A DNA stretch of 62,769 nucleotides from Pedobacter sp. MC2016-05 (GTDB lineage Bacteria; Bacteroidota; Bacteroidia; Sphingobacteriales; Sphingobacteriaceae): contig NZ_JAPIVT010000027.1 of the NCBI RefSeq assembly GCF_026239735.1, positions 1 to 62,769 of the forward strand. Direction: 5' to 3'. This document shows positions 31,856-42,009 of this stretch, piece by piece. A program made the translations under genes and the position numbers. A model generated the notes under the pieces. The model was not told where the DNA came from. It did no database searches and was given only the letters and a program-made list of their open reading frames with translations. Within the stretch, counting starts at the first letter, position 1; each line of letters begins with the position of its first letter.

Positions 31856-32961
31856 TGGCGAAAAAGAAATACAATTTCTTCGATAAACTTTTACTACCTG
31901 TTGCAGTACTACTGGCAATTGCTTTAATACTTGGTACTGTTGCCGGCAATATGGATCCACGCAAACATGCATTAATTGCATTTTTTGGCCTGGCCTATCC
32001 CTACGTATTATTTTTTCATATCATTTTTTTGGCCTGGTGGTGCATTAGTAAAAAATGGGTATTCGCTATTGTAAGCATCATTGTTATTGCTTTTGGTTTT
32101 AAAACATTAAAAGCAACTTTTTCATTTGGCGGCGATAAAGGTTGCCCGGAAAAAGTAGAAAATAGCATCAGAATGATGACCTACAATGTGCATACTTTTA
32201 AACTTTATGGAGGTGAGAATGATGAGTCGGTAAAAGAAAAGATGCTTAAAGTAGTGAAAGATGAGAACCCGGATATTATCTGTTTCCAGGAGTTTTATAC
32301 CCGCTTTAAAGGCAACTTTGATATTATCGATAGCTTAAAAACGGTTTTAAAATTAAAGCATTTCTATTTCGTACCGACCAATAAAAACGACTTCGAGGCT
32401 TACGGGCTGGCTATTTTCACTAAATACCCAATAGTAGGTAGCGGCAAAATCCCTTTCGTAGATGGTTACAATGGCAACATGAGCATCTATGCAGATTTAA
32501 ATATCTCGGGTAAAACACTTCGGGTGTACAATGTTCACTTCCAATCTATTTCGTTTGAAAAACAGGATTACGAATATTTGGACAAGGTTAAAGAAATGAA
32601 TACACAGCTTCAACCTTCAAAACGAATTTTGCGTATGCTTAAAAGTGCGTTTCTAAAACGCAGCGGCCAGGTAGATTTGATGAAAAAGGAAATGGCGTCT
32701 TGTAAAACCCCCTATTTAATCGCCGGAGATTTCAACGATACTCCAGCATCCTATGTGGTTACTCAAATTACTGAGGGCTTAAACAATGCTTTCGTTAAAA
32801 AAGGCTCGGGTATGGGCAAAACTTACAATGGTAAATTTCCCAACTTTCAAATCGATTATATTTTAACTTCAAAAAATCTCGAAGTGTTAAACTATAACAT
32901 CACGGAGGCGAAACTATCGGATCATTTTCCAGTAAGGAGCGACTTAAAGTTTGCAGAATAA
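31855..32961 (+). CDS. endonuclease/exonuclease/phosphatase family membrane protein
   Basis: 368 residues. Three N-terminal transmembrane helices (about 12-30, 37-62, 67-85) are followed by an EEP domain: MMTYNVHTF, DIICFQEFYTRF (metal Glu), LRVYNVHFQSI, LIAGDFNDTPASYV and QIDYILTSKNLEVLNYN ... LSDHFPVRSDL (catalytic His). The domain would face the periplasm or cytosol depending on topology. EEP members hydrolyse phosphodiesters in nucleic acids or lipids; the substrate here is unknown. The ATG overlaps the TAA of the second rhomboid. Confidence 0.88.
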   Translation: MAKKKYNFFDKLLLPVAVLLAIALILGTVAGNMDPRKHALIAFFGLAYPYVLFFHIIFLAWWCISKKWVFAIVSIIVIAFGFKTLKATFSFGGDKGCPEKVENSIRMMTYNVHTFKLYGGENDESVKEKMLKVVKDENPDIICFQEFYTRFKGNFDIIDSLKTVLKLKHFYFVPTNKNDFEAYGLAIFTKYPIVGSGKIPFVDGYNGNMSIYADLNISGKTLRVYNVHFQSISFEKQDYEYLDKVKEMNTQLQPSKRILRMLKSAFLKRSGQVDLMKKEMASCKTPYLIAGDFNDTPASYVVTQITEGLNNAFVKKGSGMGKTYNGKFPNFQIDYILTSKNLEVLNYNITEAKLSDHFPVRSDLKFAE

Positions 32962-33074
32962 CTTCTCCAATTTGTTTAACACCATTTCTCCTACCAACTG
33001 CTTTCTTACCATACATCAACAAAACGGGAATTTGTAATGATGATATTTGAGGCACAAAATTGAAAGAAAATATC

Positions 33075-33707
33075 ATGAGCTTAATAGATGCACTAAACTG
33101 GCGTTACGCAGTTAAAAAAATGAATGGTCAGCCTGTAGAACAAGATAAAGTTGATCAAATTATACAAGCAGCTTTATTGGCACCAACTTCTTCGGGCTTG
33201 CAACCGTTTAAAGTTATTGTAATTACCAATCAAGAATTGAAAGAAAAAATTGCTCCTATTGCTTATAACCAATCGCAGATTATTGATTCATCACATCTAT
33301 TGGTTTTTGCAGCCCAAGAAAATTATACTGACGAAGGTATCGATAAAGTGTTCGATAGAATGAACACGGAACGTGGTTTACCTTTAGATACAACTGATGC
33401 TTACAAAAACCAATTGAAAGGGATGATCTTGTCGAAACCAGCAGAAGAAAACTTTCACCACGCTGCTAAACAAGCTTACATCGCCTTTGGTATCGCACTT
33501 GCTCAAGCTGCCCTTTTAAAAGTAGATTCTACTCCAATGGAAGGCTTCAATGCTGCAGAATTAGATGAATTATTAGGCTTGGATAAAAAACAATTAAAAA
33601 GTGTAACTCTATTGCCATTGGGCCATAGAGACGAAGCTGGAGACTGGTTGGTGAACCTGAAAAAAGTACGCACACCTTTAAGCGAATTCGTAATCGAATA
33701 CAAATAA
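33075..33707 (+). CDS. nitroreductase family NAD(P)H-dependent oxidoreductase
   Basis: 210 residues from MSLIDALNWRYAVKKMNGQPVEQDKV; a TTG five codons earlier is also open. FMN-binding elements are RYAVKKMN, LAPTSSGLQPFKVIVI, and the C-terminal LLPLGHRDEAGDWLVNLKKVR. It resembles NfsB-type oxygen-insensitive nitroreductases/dihydropteridine reductases. It reduces quinones or nitro compounds in the cytosol; physiological substrate unknown. A terminator follows. Confidence 0.92.
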   Translation: MSLIDALNWRYAVKKMNGQPVEQDKVDQIIQAALLAPTSSGLQPFKVIVITNQELKEKIAPIAYNQSQIIDSSHLLVFAAQENYTDEGIDKVFDRMNTERGLPLDTTDAYKNQLKGMILSKPAEENFHHAAKQAYIAFGIALAQAALLKVDSTPMEGFNAAELDELLGLDKKQLKSVTLLPLGHRDEAGDWLVNLKKVRTPLSEFVIEYK

Positions 33708-33732
33708 GAAATTCACATCTAAAGGTATAACG

Positions 33733-33764
33733 AAACAAGCTATTTAAAAGTAGCTTGTTTTTTT
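33733..33764 (+). terminator. rho-independent terminator after the nitroreductase gene
   Basis: AAACAAGCTA and TAGCTTGTTT form a 10-bp stem followed by further T residues. Confidence 0.88.
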
Positions 33765-33868
33765 ATGCCCTAAACTCTTTTATGTAAAAAAATGTTAAAG
33801 ATGCATACAATTTAGGTGCTCTATTTTTAATTGGATATATTTACCTTTTAGTATTTAATTTCCAATTC

Positions 33869-36595
33869 ATGAAGATTTTTAGATTACCGTTTTTAATATT
33901 TTCAATCCTATCACTCCTAAATTTATCTTCGTCGGCACAAACTGATACCGTTAGCATCAATACTTTAATAGCGAAAACCAGCAAAGTTCTAAATGATTAT
34001 CCTGCCGAAAAAATTTATCTTCATTTTGATAAGCCTTATTATGCCATTGCCGATACCGTGTGGTTTAAGGCTTATTTAACGGAAAATCAAAATTTCTTAT
34101 CGGGCATAAGCAAAATCGTTTATGTTGATGTGATCAACCAAAAGGATTCGCTTATCCAAACCTTGAAGTTGCCTATTGTAGGTGGCGTGGCGAATGGAAG
34201 TTTTCCATTAGATCAGGTAAATTATAAACAAGGAAACTACCATATTCGGGCTTACACCATGTGGATGTTAAATTTCGACGATCCGAGTTATTTCAACAAG
34301 ACATTTTACGTGGGTGAGGCGATAGACAAGGAGGTTAAAACGCATATCACTTACAAGAATACTTCGACAGATAAGCTAGAGAAAATTGATGCCCGTATTC
34401 AGTTTAAAGATGCAAATAATAAGCCTTACGCGAATAGAAACGTAAGCTGGCAGGTGGTAACAAGCTTTACAGTGATTGCAAAAGGCAGAGGAACTACAGA
34501 TGCGAACGGCTACCTCACCATCGCGATGACTGCCAATCAAAAAGCCGAATACCAGCTTAAAAAAGGTGAACTGGTTACCTCCATTAATACTACCGAGAAA
34601 GATCTGGTAAGCAATATTTTTCAACTAGAGAATGCCATCGTTACCAAAGATTTTCAACTTTTCCCTGAAGGAGGAAGCCTGATTGCTGGCCTAACCAATA
34701 AAGTCGCCTTTAAAGCTATTAAAAGTGATGGTTTGGGGATTAATTCAAAAGGCACCGTAACCGATAATGATGGCAAACAAGTTGCCACATTTACGGCACA
34801 AAGATTAGGAATGGGAAGCTTTAATTTGCTTGCCGAAAGTGGAAAAACTTACAAAGCCAATGTAACCTTTGCAGATGGAACGACACAAAGTTATTCGCTA
34901 CCAGCAGTTAACGAATCGGGCATTTTAGTAAATATCGATAATAGCAATCCGGAAAATGTTGCGGTTAAAATTATTTCAAATGATACTTTTTTCCAGCAGA
35001 ACCAGGGCAAGAAATTTTACCTTGTTGCGCAAAGCAAAGGCGTTATTTGTTACGGTGCCCAAACTGCACTCTCATCTAAAGAATACAGCACCACTATTTT
35101 GAAATCTAAATTCCCAATGGGAATTGCCCAGTTTACACTATTTACAGATGCAGGAAAACCTTTAAGCGAGAGATTGGTTTTTGTACAAAATAAAAATGCA
35201 TTAAATATAGCACTCTCCACGCCTACACCAACATCCGGAGTTAAGAAAAAGGTTAAGGTGAATATCGCCGCCAAAAAAGATGGTACTCCGGTAGAAGGTA
35301 CATTTTCTATTGCGGTGGTTGATGAGAGCAAAGTTCCCTCTAGTGAAGATGGCGCTACAACCATTTTAACCGGGCTACTTTTAAGCAGCGACCTAAAAGG
35401 ATACATTGAAAAACCAAATTATTACTTCAACGCACCCGATGCGAAGAAAAATGCCGACCTGGACGTTTTATTGCTTACCCAAGGATATCGATCGTTTAAA
35501 TACACTGACATTTTAAGTAACAAATTGCCAAAAATCAGCTTCTTGCCTGAGCAGGGTATCGACCTTACGGGTGTTTTAAGAATGAATAATGGTATTCCTG
35601 TAAGAAAGGGTACGATACTGGTAACCATCCCAGACAAGCGTTTCAATTCGCAGGTGACTACAGATCCGGTGGGTAATTTTAAGATACAAAATCTCGTGTT
35701 AAATGATTCATCAAAAGTAACCATCTCTGCCAAATATAATGTGAACTATAAAGCCATGACGATTAGTTTAAATGGATCGCCAACGCCTGCCTTAACCAGA
35801 AATTTTAGTGCGGCAGAAGAGGTTTTAAATATTGATAGTGCATTAACCACTTACTTAGATAATAGTAAAAAACAGTATGCCTATTTACACACTTTAAAAG
35901 ATGTGACCATTAAAGCGGCTACAATACCAAAGGTGAGCCACAAAGATTACCCTGCTTTAAGTGGTTTAAGTCAAATTGCCGACCATGAGATAACAGGCGA
36001 TAGATTACAAGGCTGTAATTTGCTGATTAACTGTTTGCAAACGATGATGGCTGGTGTAACATATATGGATAATAATTTTTATGTGAGCAGAGATTACAAC
36101 CAAGGAAACAGAACGCCAATGGGAATTTTCATCAATGGAATGAATGTGGATGTGAATCAGATTAATACCTTAAATGCATCTGAAATAGAATCGATAGAAA
36201 TCTTTTTAAGAGATGAGCTCGGCTTGGTAAACAGAGCAAACAATGTAAACGGGGTAATCGTAATCAATCAGAAAAAAGCACCGAAAGGACAGAAAATATC
36301 GAAAGCGCAACTTTTGGATATGCTACCTAAAAACTACGAGCTTACCTTCTCTCCGCAGGGATATAACAAGGAAAAACAGTTTTACTCGCCACGTTATGAC
36401 GTTGCCGCTAACATGAACAGAAATGATCTGCGCACCACTATTTATTGGAATCCAAAAATTGTAACGGATGCCACTGGAAATTCTTCGGTAGAGTTTTACA
36501 ACGCAGATGGTAGCGGGCAATACAAAGTGATTATTGAAGGTATTGATGCCAACGGAAATATTGGCCGATCGGTAATGAAATATTTGGTGAAGTAG
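33869..36595 (+). CDS. large exported protein with macroglobulin-like domains and TonB plug-like segment
   Basis: 908 residues with signal peptide MKIFRLPFLIFSILSLLNLSSSAQ. The beginning (EKIYLHFDKPYYAIADTVWFKAYL) and following beta-sandwich repeats resemble MG1/MG2 domains of alpha-2-macroglobulin. A middle SVAVVDESK-like segment (TFSIAVVDESKVPSSEDG) is typical of the family, and no thioester CxEQ is seen. Residues about 690-800 (CLQTMMAGVTYMDNNFYV ... INGMNVDVNQINTLNASEIESIEIFL ... GVIVINQKK) look like a TonB plug without a barrel. The C-terminus returns to MG-like strands. Role unknown; probably associated with the outer membrane. Confidence 0.75.
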   Translation: MKIFRLPFLIFSILSLLNLSSSAQTDTVSINTLIAKTSKVLNDYPAEKIYLHFDKPYYAIADTVWFKAYLTENQNFLSGISKIVYVDVINQKDSLIQTLKLPIVGGVANGSFPLDQVNYKQGNYHIRAYTMWMLNFDDPSYFNKTFYVGEAIDKEVKTHITYKNTSTDKLEKIDARIQFKDANNKPYANRNVSWQVVTSFTVIAKGRGTTDANGYLTIAMTANQKAEYQLKKGELVTSINTTEKDLVSNIFQLENAIVTKDFQLFPEGGSLIAGLTNKVAFKAIKSDGLGINSKGTVTDNDGKQVATFTAQRLGMGSFNLLAESGKTYKANVTFADGTTQSYSLPAVNESGILVNIDNSNPENVAVKIISNDTFFQQNQGKKFYLVAQSKGVICYGAQTALSSKEYSTTILKSKFPMGIAQFTLFTDAGKPLSERLVFVQNKNALNIALSTPTPTSGVKKKVKVNIAAKKDGTPVEGTFSIAVVDESKVPSSEDGATTILTGLLLSSDLKGYIEKPNYYFNAPDAKKNADLDVLLLTQGYRSFKYTDILSNKLPKISFLPEQGIDLTGVLRMNNGIPVRKGTILVTIPDKRFNSQVTTDPVGNFKIQNLVLNDSSKVTISAKYNVNYKAMTISLNGSPTPALTRNFSAAEEVLNIDSALTTYLDNSKKQYAYLHTLKDVTIKAATIPKVSHKDYPALSGLSQIADHEITGDRLQGCNLLINCLQTMMAGVTYMDNNFYVSRDYNQGNRTPMGIFINGMNVDVNQINTLNASEIESIEIFLRDELGLVNRANNVNGVIVINQKKAPKGQKISKAQLLDMLPKNYELTFSPQGYNKEKQFYSPRYDVAANMNRNDLRTTIYWNPKIVTDATGNSSVEFYNADGSGQYKVIIEGIDANGNIGRSVMKYLVK

Positions 36596-36611
36596 AAACG
36601 AAACCAAAGCT

Positions 36612-36650
36612 AAAAGGGCATTAGATTTGAGAATCTAACGCCCTTTTTTA
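36612..36650. terminator. bidirectional rho-independent terminator
   Basis: AAAAGGGC-AT-TAGATT / AATCTA-AC-GCCCTTTT forms a long two-part stem. It serves the macroglobulin-like gene and the convergent dehydrogenase gene. Confidence 0.85.
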
Positions 36651-36655
36651 CGTGA

Positions 36656-37615
36656 TTAATAAATTGGATAGGGAATTTGCTCTCCCTTTAAGCCAGCCAG
36701 AATATTCTCCACAATTAACTCGGCCATGGCCGCTCTGGTTTCTTCGGTAGCAGAGCCAATATGGGGTAAAACGGCAACACTTTCCATAAACAATAACGGA
36801 TTATTTTTACCCATTGGCTCCGGATTGGTAACATCCAAACCTGCACCCCAAATAATCTTTTCTTCCAAAGCTTGCGTTAAGTCTTTTTCATTATGAATGC
36901 CGCCCCGAGCTGTATTGATAAAAATAGCATTCGGCTTCATTTTCTTGAATACATCAATCGAAAATTTGCCCTTAGTTTCATCCGTCAAAGCAGTATGAAC
37001 GGTCAATACATCACTTTGTTCCAAAAGCTCATCGAATGAAACATATTTGGCATCAAGCTCTTTTTCGGCATCCTCATTTCTAGATCGGTTATGGTAAATC
37101 ACCTGCATGCCGTATGCGGCTTTGCATTTCTTCGCCATTTCCAAACCAATTTTACCTAAACCAAAAACACCAAGCGTTTTGCCGCTAATTTCAATACCCA
37201 GTTCCGTTGCAGGCTCGTATTTTTCCCACTTGCCATCTATAATTTTCCTGTACGAAAAGAAAGCTTTTCTCGATACCGCTATCATCAATAAAAAAGCAGT
37301 TTCGCCTGTTGCGGCGCTTAAAACGCCAGGCGTGTTTCCAACAGGGAGATTTAATTTCTTGGCAGTTTCTACATCAACCTGATCAAAACCAACCGAATGG
37401 AGTGCGATTACTTTTAAATGTTTACTAGCATTTAAAAAATCGGCATTAATCTTATTCGGACCAACACTTATAAACCCATCTTGATCCTTACAGGCTTCTA
37501 TTAGCTCTTTAGGTGTGATTTGTCGTGTTTCTTTCCACTGGGTAATTTGTATATGATGATCTTCCAATTTCTGCAAAGCATCAGGCGCAATTTTTCCACT
37601 TATAAATACTTTCAT
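36656..37615 (-). CDS. 2-hydroxyacid dehydrogenase, glyoxylate/hydroxypyruvate reductase type
   Basis: 319 residues of the D-isomer-specific 2-hydroxyacid dehydrogenase superfamily. The Rossmann motif GVFGLGKIGLEMA is followed by YHNRSRNED; the basic residues there favour NADPH. Catalytic Arg is in NTARGG, Glu in AGLDVTNPEP, His in LPHIGSATEE. It would reduce glyoxylate or hydroxypyruvate (or oxidise D-glycerate) in the cytosol. It is a single gene. Confidence 0.92.
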   Translation of the reverse strand: MKVFISGKIAPDALQKLEDHHIQITQWKETRQITPKELIEACKDQDGFISVGPNKINADFLNASKHLKVIALHSVGFDQVDVETAKKLNLPVGNTPGVLSAATGETAFLLMIAVSRKAFFSYRKIIDGKWEKYEPATELGIEISGKTLGVFGLGKIGLEMAKKCKAAYGMQVIYHNRSRNEDAEKELDAKYVSFDELLEQSDVLTVHTALTDETKGKFSIDVFKKMKPNAIFINTARGGIHNEKDLTQALEEKIIWGAGLDVTNPEPMGKNNPLLFMESVAVLPHIGSATEETRAAMAELIVENILAGLKGEQIPYPIY

Positions 37616-37667
37616 ACTCTTGAAACAGCAAATAATTATGGGTGTTTTAGCAAAAAAATATTAGCCA

Positions 37668-38468
37668 TTACTTAACCTCAGTGCTCAGCTTTTGATAGGT
37701 GTGTGCGCTGAAATATCCTAAAGCATTATTCGAAATATTTGATGGTGGGTTAGCAGGTGTGGTACCTTGATTTGGCCCACGGCCAGATTGCTGGCTTAAG
37801 GTATACCAGTAATCAAAAATATTAGAATCGATACTTTCGGCCTCTACGCTAATTTTATCTCCAGACTTCAACCCATCATTGTCATCATCGTCCGATTCGT
37901 AAAAAAGCTGAATACGCAATTTATTTCCGTTAGTCAAGCGATCATTATTTACATATATTCTCCGTGAGAATAGATTATTTACGTAAAGATTGAAGTGATA
38001 AAAATTGGTTTCGTTTTCAGGATCAACTAAATAGGCGGCTGCGGTTTTACGTTCGTTGCTAAAAAAAGAATTGCTAACCACGCCTATCGAATCCAATTTT
38101 ACCCGATTTGGCATTTTAGAACTCGCGGTATAAGTTTTACCTTCTACACTTACATTTAAGCTATAGGTATTACCAGAAATGCCACGCATTGCCTGCACAT
38201 AAACGCCTGGTGTTTTTTCCATAAACGTATATCTGCTTCCCTTGTCGTCAGTTACGATAACAGTGGCGCCAGATACTTTCGGATAAATGCCCTTCTCATC
38301 ATAGCCAACAGTTTTACTAATCACGATCTGCTGATCAATGAGCTGATCGGTAATATTGCCTTCGATTACAATTTGCGCTGCTGCGTTATTGGTATCCACT
38401 TCAATAATCTTTTTACAGGAAGTAAAGCATAAATTCAAAACAGCGATATATAGAATTAATTTCTTCAT
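37668..38468 (-). CDS. DUF4249 lipoprotein
   Basis: 266 residues. Signal and lipobox LCFTSC (Cys18). The DUF4249 pattern follows: IVIEGNITDQLIDQQIVISKTVGYDEKGIYPKVSGATVIVTDDKGSRYTF ... GKTYTASSKMP, with Ig-like strands. It starts four bases after the TonB receptor stop codon, and this gene pair is common in the phylum. It is inferred to be a surface or periplasmic partner of that receptor, of unknown ligand. Confidence 0.88.
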   Translation of the reverse strand: MKKLILYIAVLNLCFTSCKKIIEVDTNNAAAQIVIEGNITDQLIDQQIVISKTVGYDEKGIYPKVSGATVIVTDDKGSRYTFMEKTPGVYVQAMRGISGNTYSLNVSVEGKTYTASSKMPNRVKLDSIGVVSNSFFSNERKTAAAYLVDPENETNFYHFNLYVNNLFSRRIYVNNDRLTNGNKLRIQLFYESDDDDNDGLKSGDKISVEAESIDSNIFDYWYTLSQQSGRGPNQGTTPANPPSNISNNALGYFSAHTYQKLSTEVK

Positions 38469-38472
38469 GGTT

Positions 38473-40797
38473 TTAAAATTTAAAGTTCCAGGTTACCGAT
38501 GGAATAATACCGAATAATGAGGTTTGTTCGGCCACAGTTTTACTTGCATCGGTTGGATCATTAATAAATTCGACAGAATAAGGATTTTTTCTACCCAAAG
38601 CATTATACACGCCAAAATTCCAGCTTGATTGAAATCTGCCTTTATTTCTACCTTCAAGCGTTGCGCTTAAATCTAACCGCATAGTGTAGGGCATTCTACC
38701 GGCATTTCTTTGGGTGTAATAATATACGGTTTGTCCACCGACAACATATTTCCCTGCCGGATAAGTCACCGCATTTCCTGTGCTGTAAATTAAACTCGAA
38801 GAAAAAGTCCAGCGTTTATTCAAATTATAAATGCCCACAAACGATACATCGTGCGTACGATCTTGCCTGGATGGGAAATAATTACCATTGTTCAATCCAG
38901 CAAACTTTCTTTCCGTTCTTGATAATGTGTAGCCCACCCAACCATTCAACTTTCCAAACTTCTTTTTAAAGAACAATTCCAACCCATAAGCCCTACCCGT
39001 TCCATATAAAAGTTCTGATTCTACGTTTGAATTGCCTAACAGTTCAGCAGCATCTCTGTAATCAATTTGATTTTGCATCCATTTGTAATACACCTCGCCA
39101 GAGAATTCATAGTTATTTTCAGCAAAATTTCTGAAATAACCAACAGCAACCTGATCTGCAATTTCTGGTTTGATGTTATTGCTACTCAACACATATTGAT
39201 CAGTTGGAGAGCTTGATGTAGCATTGGTTAAAATGTGGATATTCTGCGTATTTCTGTTATAAGAAGCTTTAACAGAATTCTCTTCATTAAACAAATAGCT
39301 CAACGAAAAACGCGGCTCCAGGTTTAAATAATTCTTATAAAACTTACCGCTTTCTACTTTATCTGATGATAAGATATTGCCATCAGCATCGTAACTACCG
39401 AAATTACCAGGCCCTAATAATGAAAATGCAGCCAATCTTAATCCGTATAATAAATTCAGTTTTTCGGTTACCGCCCATTCATCAGAAACATATACGGCAC
39501 TTTCTAAACCATAGCGTTTTTCTTGCGTAAGCGGATTAACCTGCGATTCCTGACTAGTGGTAATGTCAATTGGAGAAATGCGGTGATGCGTGGCATTTAA
39601 TCCAAAACGCAAAGTGTGCTTGTTGCTAAAATATTGAAAATCCTCCTTAAAGTTGAAATCCCGCACCAATGAGGTCGCCTTGAAATTGGTTACATCATTT
39701 AACAACCTCACCGTATAATTATAGTTATTGTAAATTAATGAGGTATTGGAAAATAAACGATCATTAAAAATGTGATTTAAACGGATCGTTGTCGTTACAT
39801 TTCCCCAGTTATTCTCAAAAAGATCCTTAACGCCAATATTATCTTTACCAAAATAACCTGAGATATAAATGGTGTTTTTATCGTTGATTTTGTAATTGGC
39901 TTTGGCATTGATATCGTAGAAATTCAAGGTACTGCCATTTATTGAAGAATCTGGTGAAGCCCTTAAAAACAAATCAATATAAGTTCGCCGAAAGCTCACC
40001 ATAAATGAACCTTTATCTTTTACAATCGGCCCCTCTGCTTTCAATCGCGAAGCGATCAACCCAATTCCACCCTGAAACTTAAATTCCTTGTTATTTCCAT
40101 CGTCCATCTTAACATCCAAAACCGACGATAATCTACCCCCATATTGCGCTGGCATACCGCCTTTGTATAAACTTACATCTTTAATGGCATCGGCGTTAAA
40201 GGTAGAGAAGAAGCCCAATAAGTGTGATGAATTGTAAACAACAGCCTCATCTAAAATAATTAAATTTTGATCGGCAGCACCTCCGCGAACATAAAAACCC
40301 GTATTGCCTTCGCCACCGGATTTTACACCTGGCAAAAGTTGAATAGTTTTCAAAACATCTTTTTCGCCCAATAAAACCGGAATAGAGTTTAACGATTTCA
40401 TATCAATACGTTCTAAACCCATTTGTGCGCTTTTTACGTTTTCATTTTTCCGGTTATTGGCGCTCACCGTAACTTCGGCTAAATCATTTGCATCATTTAA
40501 TTCTTCGTTAAGTTTTGTATCCTTATTCAGATTGATAGTTTTTATAACACTTGCAAATCCCGTGTAGCTTATTGTTACGGTATAAGTTCCTTCGGGTTGA
40601 GTAAGGGCGAAATAACCGTAATTATTGGTTAGCGTACCTGCAGGAGTTGCACCGGTAATTTTAATTGTAGCACCGATAAGTGTTTCGCCAGAACTCGCAT
40701 CGCGAATAGTGCCACTTAAAGTAAATTTGTTTTGCGCAAAAAGGGTTAAACTAAAAAAACTGAGAAAGAAAATGAGCAAATACGGTTTTAACGGCAT
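38473..40797 (-). CDS. TonB-dependent outer membrane receptor with CarboxypepD_reg-like domain
   Basis: 774 residues. Signal peptide ends at LFAQ. Residues 26-112 form the carboxypeptidase-regulatory-like domain (SGTIRDASSGETLIGATIKI). The plug is about 120-240 (IPVLLGEKDVLKTIQLLPGVKSGGEGNTGFYVRGGAADQNLIILDEAVVYNSSHLLGFFSTFN), followed by a 22-strand-type barrel ending in a C-terminal aromatic (FKF). It imports an unknown substrate using TonB energy. There is no SusD, and the operon partner is the DUF4249 lipoprotein. Confidence 0.93.
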   Translation of the reverse strand: MPLKPYLLIFFLSFFSLTLFAQNKFTLSGTIRDASSGETLIGATIKITGATPAGTLTNNYGYFALTQPEGTYTVTISYTGFASVIKTINLNKDTKLNEELNDANDLAEVTVSANNRKNENVKSAQMGLERIDMKSLNSIPVLLGEKDVLKTIQLLPGVKSGGEGNTGFYVRGGAADQNLIILDEAVVYNSSHLLGFFSTFNADAIKDVSLYKGGMPAQYGGRLSSVLDVKMDDGNNKEFKFQGGIGLIASRLKAEGPIVKDKGSFMVSFRRTYIDLFLRASPDSSINGSTLNFYDINAKANYKINDKNTIYISGYFGKDNIGVKDLFENNWGNVTTTIRLNHIFNDRLFSNTSLIYNNYNYTVRLLNDVTNFKATSLVRDFNFKEDFQYFSNKHTLRFGLNATHHRISPIDITTSQESQVNPLTQEKRYGLESAVYVSDEWAVTEKLNLLYGLRLAAFSLLGPGNFGSYDADGNILSSDKVESGKFYKNYLNLEPRFSLSYLFNEENSVKASYNRNTQNIHILTNATSSSPTDQYVLSSNNIKPEIADQVAVGYFRNFAENNYEFSGEVYYKWMQNQIDYRDAAELLGNSNVESELLYGTGRAYGLELFFKKKFGKLNGWVGYTLSRTERKFAGLNNGNYFPSRQDRTHDVSFVGIYNLNKRWTFSSSLIYSTGNAVTYPAGKYVVGGQTVYYYTQRNAGRMPYTMRLDLSATLEGRNKGRFQSSWNFGVYNALGRKNPYSVEFINDPTDASKTVAEQTSLFGIIPSVTWNFKF

Positions 40798-40849
40798 GTT
40801 TAACGGATCTGATTTTTAAGATGTTTTCAAATGTACGAATTTGAAGCGT

Positions 40850-41512
40850 CTATCTTTTTATCAAATGCTTTTCAACAGCCTTTTTCCAAATGGCGTAACC
40901 CGCAGCATTCATGTGTAACATATCACCCACAAACAATTCAGGACGGTTTTGCCCATCCCTGGTAAGCATTAAAGGATAGATATCTACATATTTGGCATCA
41001 ACCTGTTCGCTTATAAATTTTTTGATCAATGCATTGGAAGCAACGGCCTTTTCTCTAAACTTATCTCTACTCGGACTTGGTTTTATCGAAATATAAACGA
41101 TGGGCACATTTGGCAATTTTGCTCTGATGGAATTAAATAATCTTATGGTTCTGTTGAGTACACTATCTGCTGTCGTTTTAGGATCTGGAAGATCATTTTC
41201 ACCAACATACAATACAATTTGGCGTGGGTGATAGGGGAAAACGATATCGTTTAAATAGTAGGTAATATCGTTGGTAACTGCGCCGCCAATACCACGGTTC
41301 AAAGCGTTATATTTTGCGAAAACCTGCGTTAAGTCATCCCATTTTCTTATTGATGAACTGCCTACAAACAAAACTGGGTTAACCGGCGGTTGAAACATTT
41401 TATCGTACTTTTTAATCGTTTGTACATCGTCCCAAAATGGAGGCTTCGATTGGCTGAACGCAGTAAGTAAAACAAGTTGTGAGAGCAGTAGTGTAAAAAA
41501 TATTTTTTTCAT
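40850..41512 (-). CDS. secreted SGNH/GDSL hydrolase
   Basis: 220 residues from MKKIFFTLLLSQLVLLTAFSQ (signal peptide). SGNH blocks: VGSSSIRKWDDL (nucleophile Ser in block I), Gly in NRGIGGAVT, Asn in YVGENDLP (block III) and DMLHMNAAGYAIW (Asp-x-x-His, block V). This family includes acyl esterases and acetylhydrolases; the substrate is unknown. It stands upstream of the TonB receptor gene on the same strand with a 52-base gap. Confidence 0.9.
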   Translation of the reverse strand: MKKIFFTLLLSQLVLLTAFSQSKPPFWDDVQTIKKYDKMFQPPVNPVLFVGSSSIRKWDDLTQVFAKYNALNRGIGGAVTNDITYYLNDIVFPYHPRQIVLYVGENDLPDPKTTADSVLNRTIRLFNSIRAKLPNVPIVYISIKPSPSRDKFREKAVASNALIKKFISEQVDAKYVDIYPLMLTRDGQNRPELFVGDMLHMNAAGYAIWKKAVEKHLIKR

Positions 41513-41604
41513 ATTAATCGTCATTGTTCAATTGCACAAGATAACAATCATCAAATGAAATTTATATAAAAAGACTGTGACTGACTTGCCGCGTGATTAA
41601 TTAG

Positions 41605-41970
41605 CTATTTCTTGGTCATTATTTCCTGGACTCCTTCTGTCAGCTTTTTAACTTTCATATACTCAGCCATAGAGGTATTTCTTTTATCTAAGTTAATTTC
41701 GAGCCATCCAGAGTTAGCTTTTAAATTGAATATATCCTCTCCATTCAAATTCACTAACAAATCGATATTTTGCTCGAGTGGTAGTTTATTGTTTAATGCA
41801 CTGTCTAAATATTCGTTTAATTGGCGGGTTTTAGCTTCATCAAATTTTGCTGTAAACTTAAATGCTGTATTGGTATCTACAGTTTTCAGGGATAAATTTC
41901 CTCCCTTCGTTTTGCAGCCAAAGCTAAAAGATGCCAATAAAATTGAAGTAATGTATAATAATATTTTCAT
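41605..41970 (-). CDS. small lipoprotein, function unknown
   Basis: 121 residues. MKILLYITSILLASFSFGCKTKGG carries a lipobox (FSFGC, Cys19). The mature part has FKFTAKFDEAKTRQLNEYLDSALN and ends YMKVKKLTEGVQEIM. No recognised domain. It probably stands alone. Confidence 0.65.
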   Translation of the reverse strand: MKILLYITSILLASFSFGCKTKGGNLSLKTVDTNTAFKFTAKFDEAKTRQLNEYLDSALNNKLPLEQNIDLLVNLNGEDIFNLKANSGWLEINLDKRNTSMAEYMKVKKLTEGVQEIMTKK

Positions 41971-42009
41971 GTTGATTTGTTTTAGTTACTGATTAATAAT
42001 TGTTCAATT

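Noticed and set aside
41612..41992. 126-residue open frame on the plus strand
   Set aside because: Antisense shadow of the small lipoprotein at 41605-41970, which has a proper lipobox.
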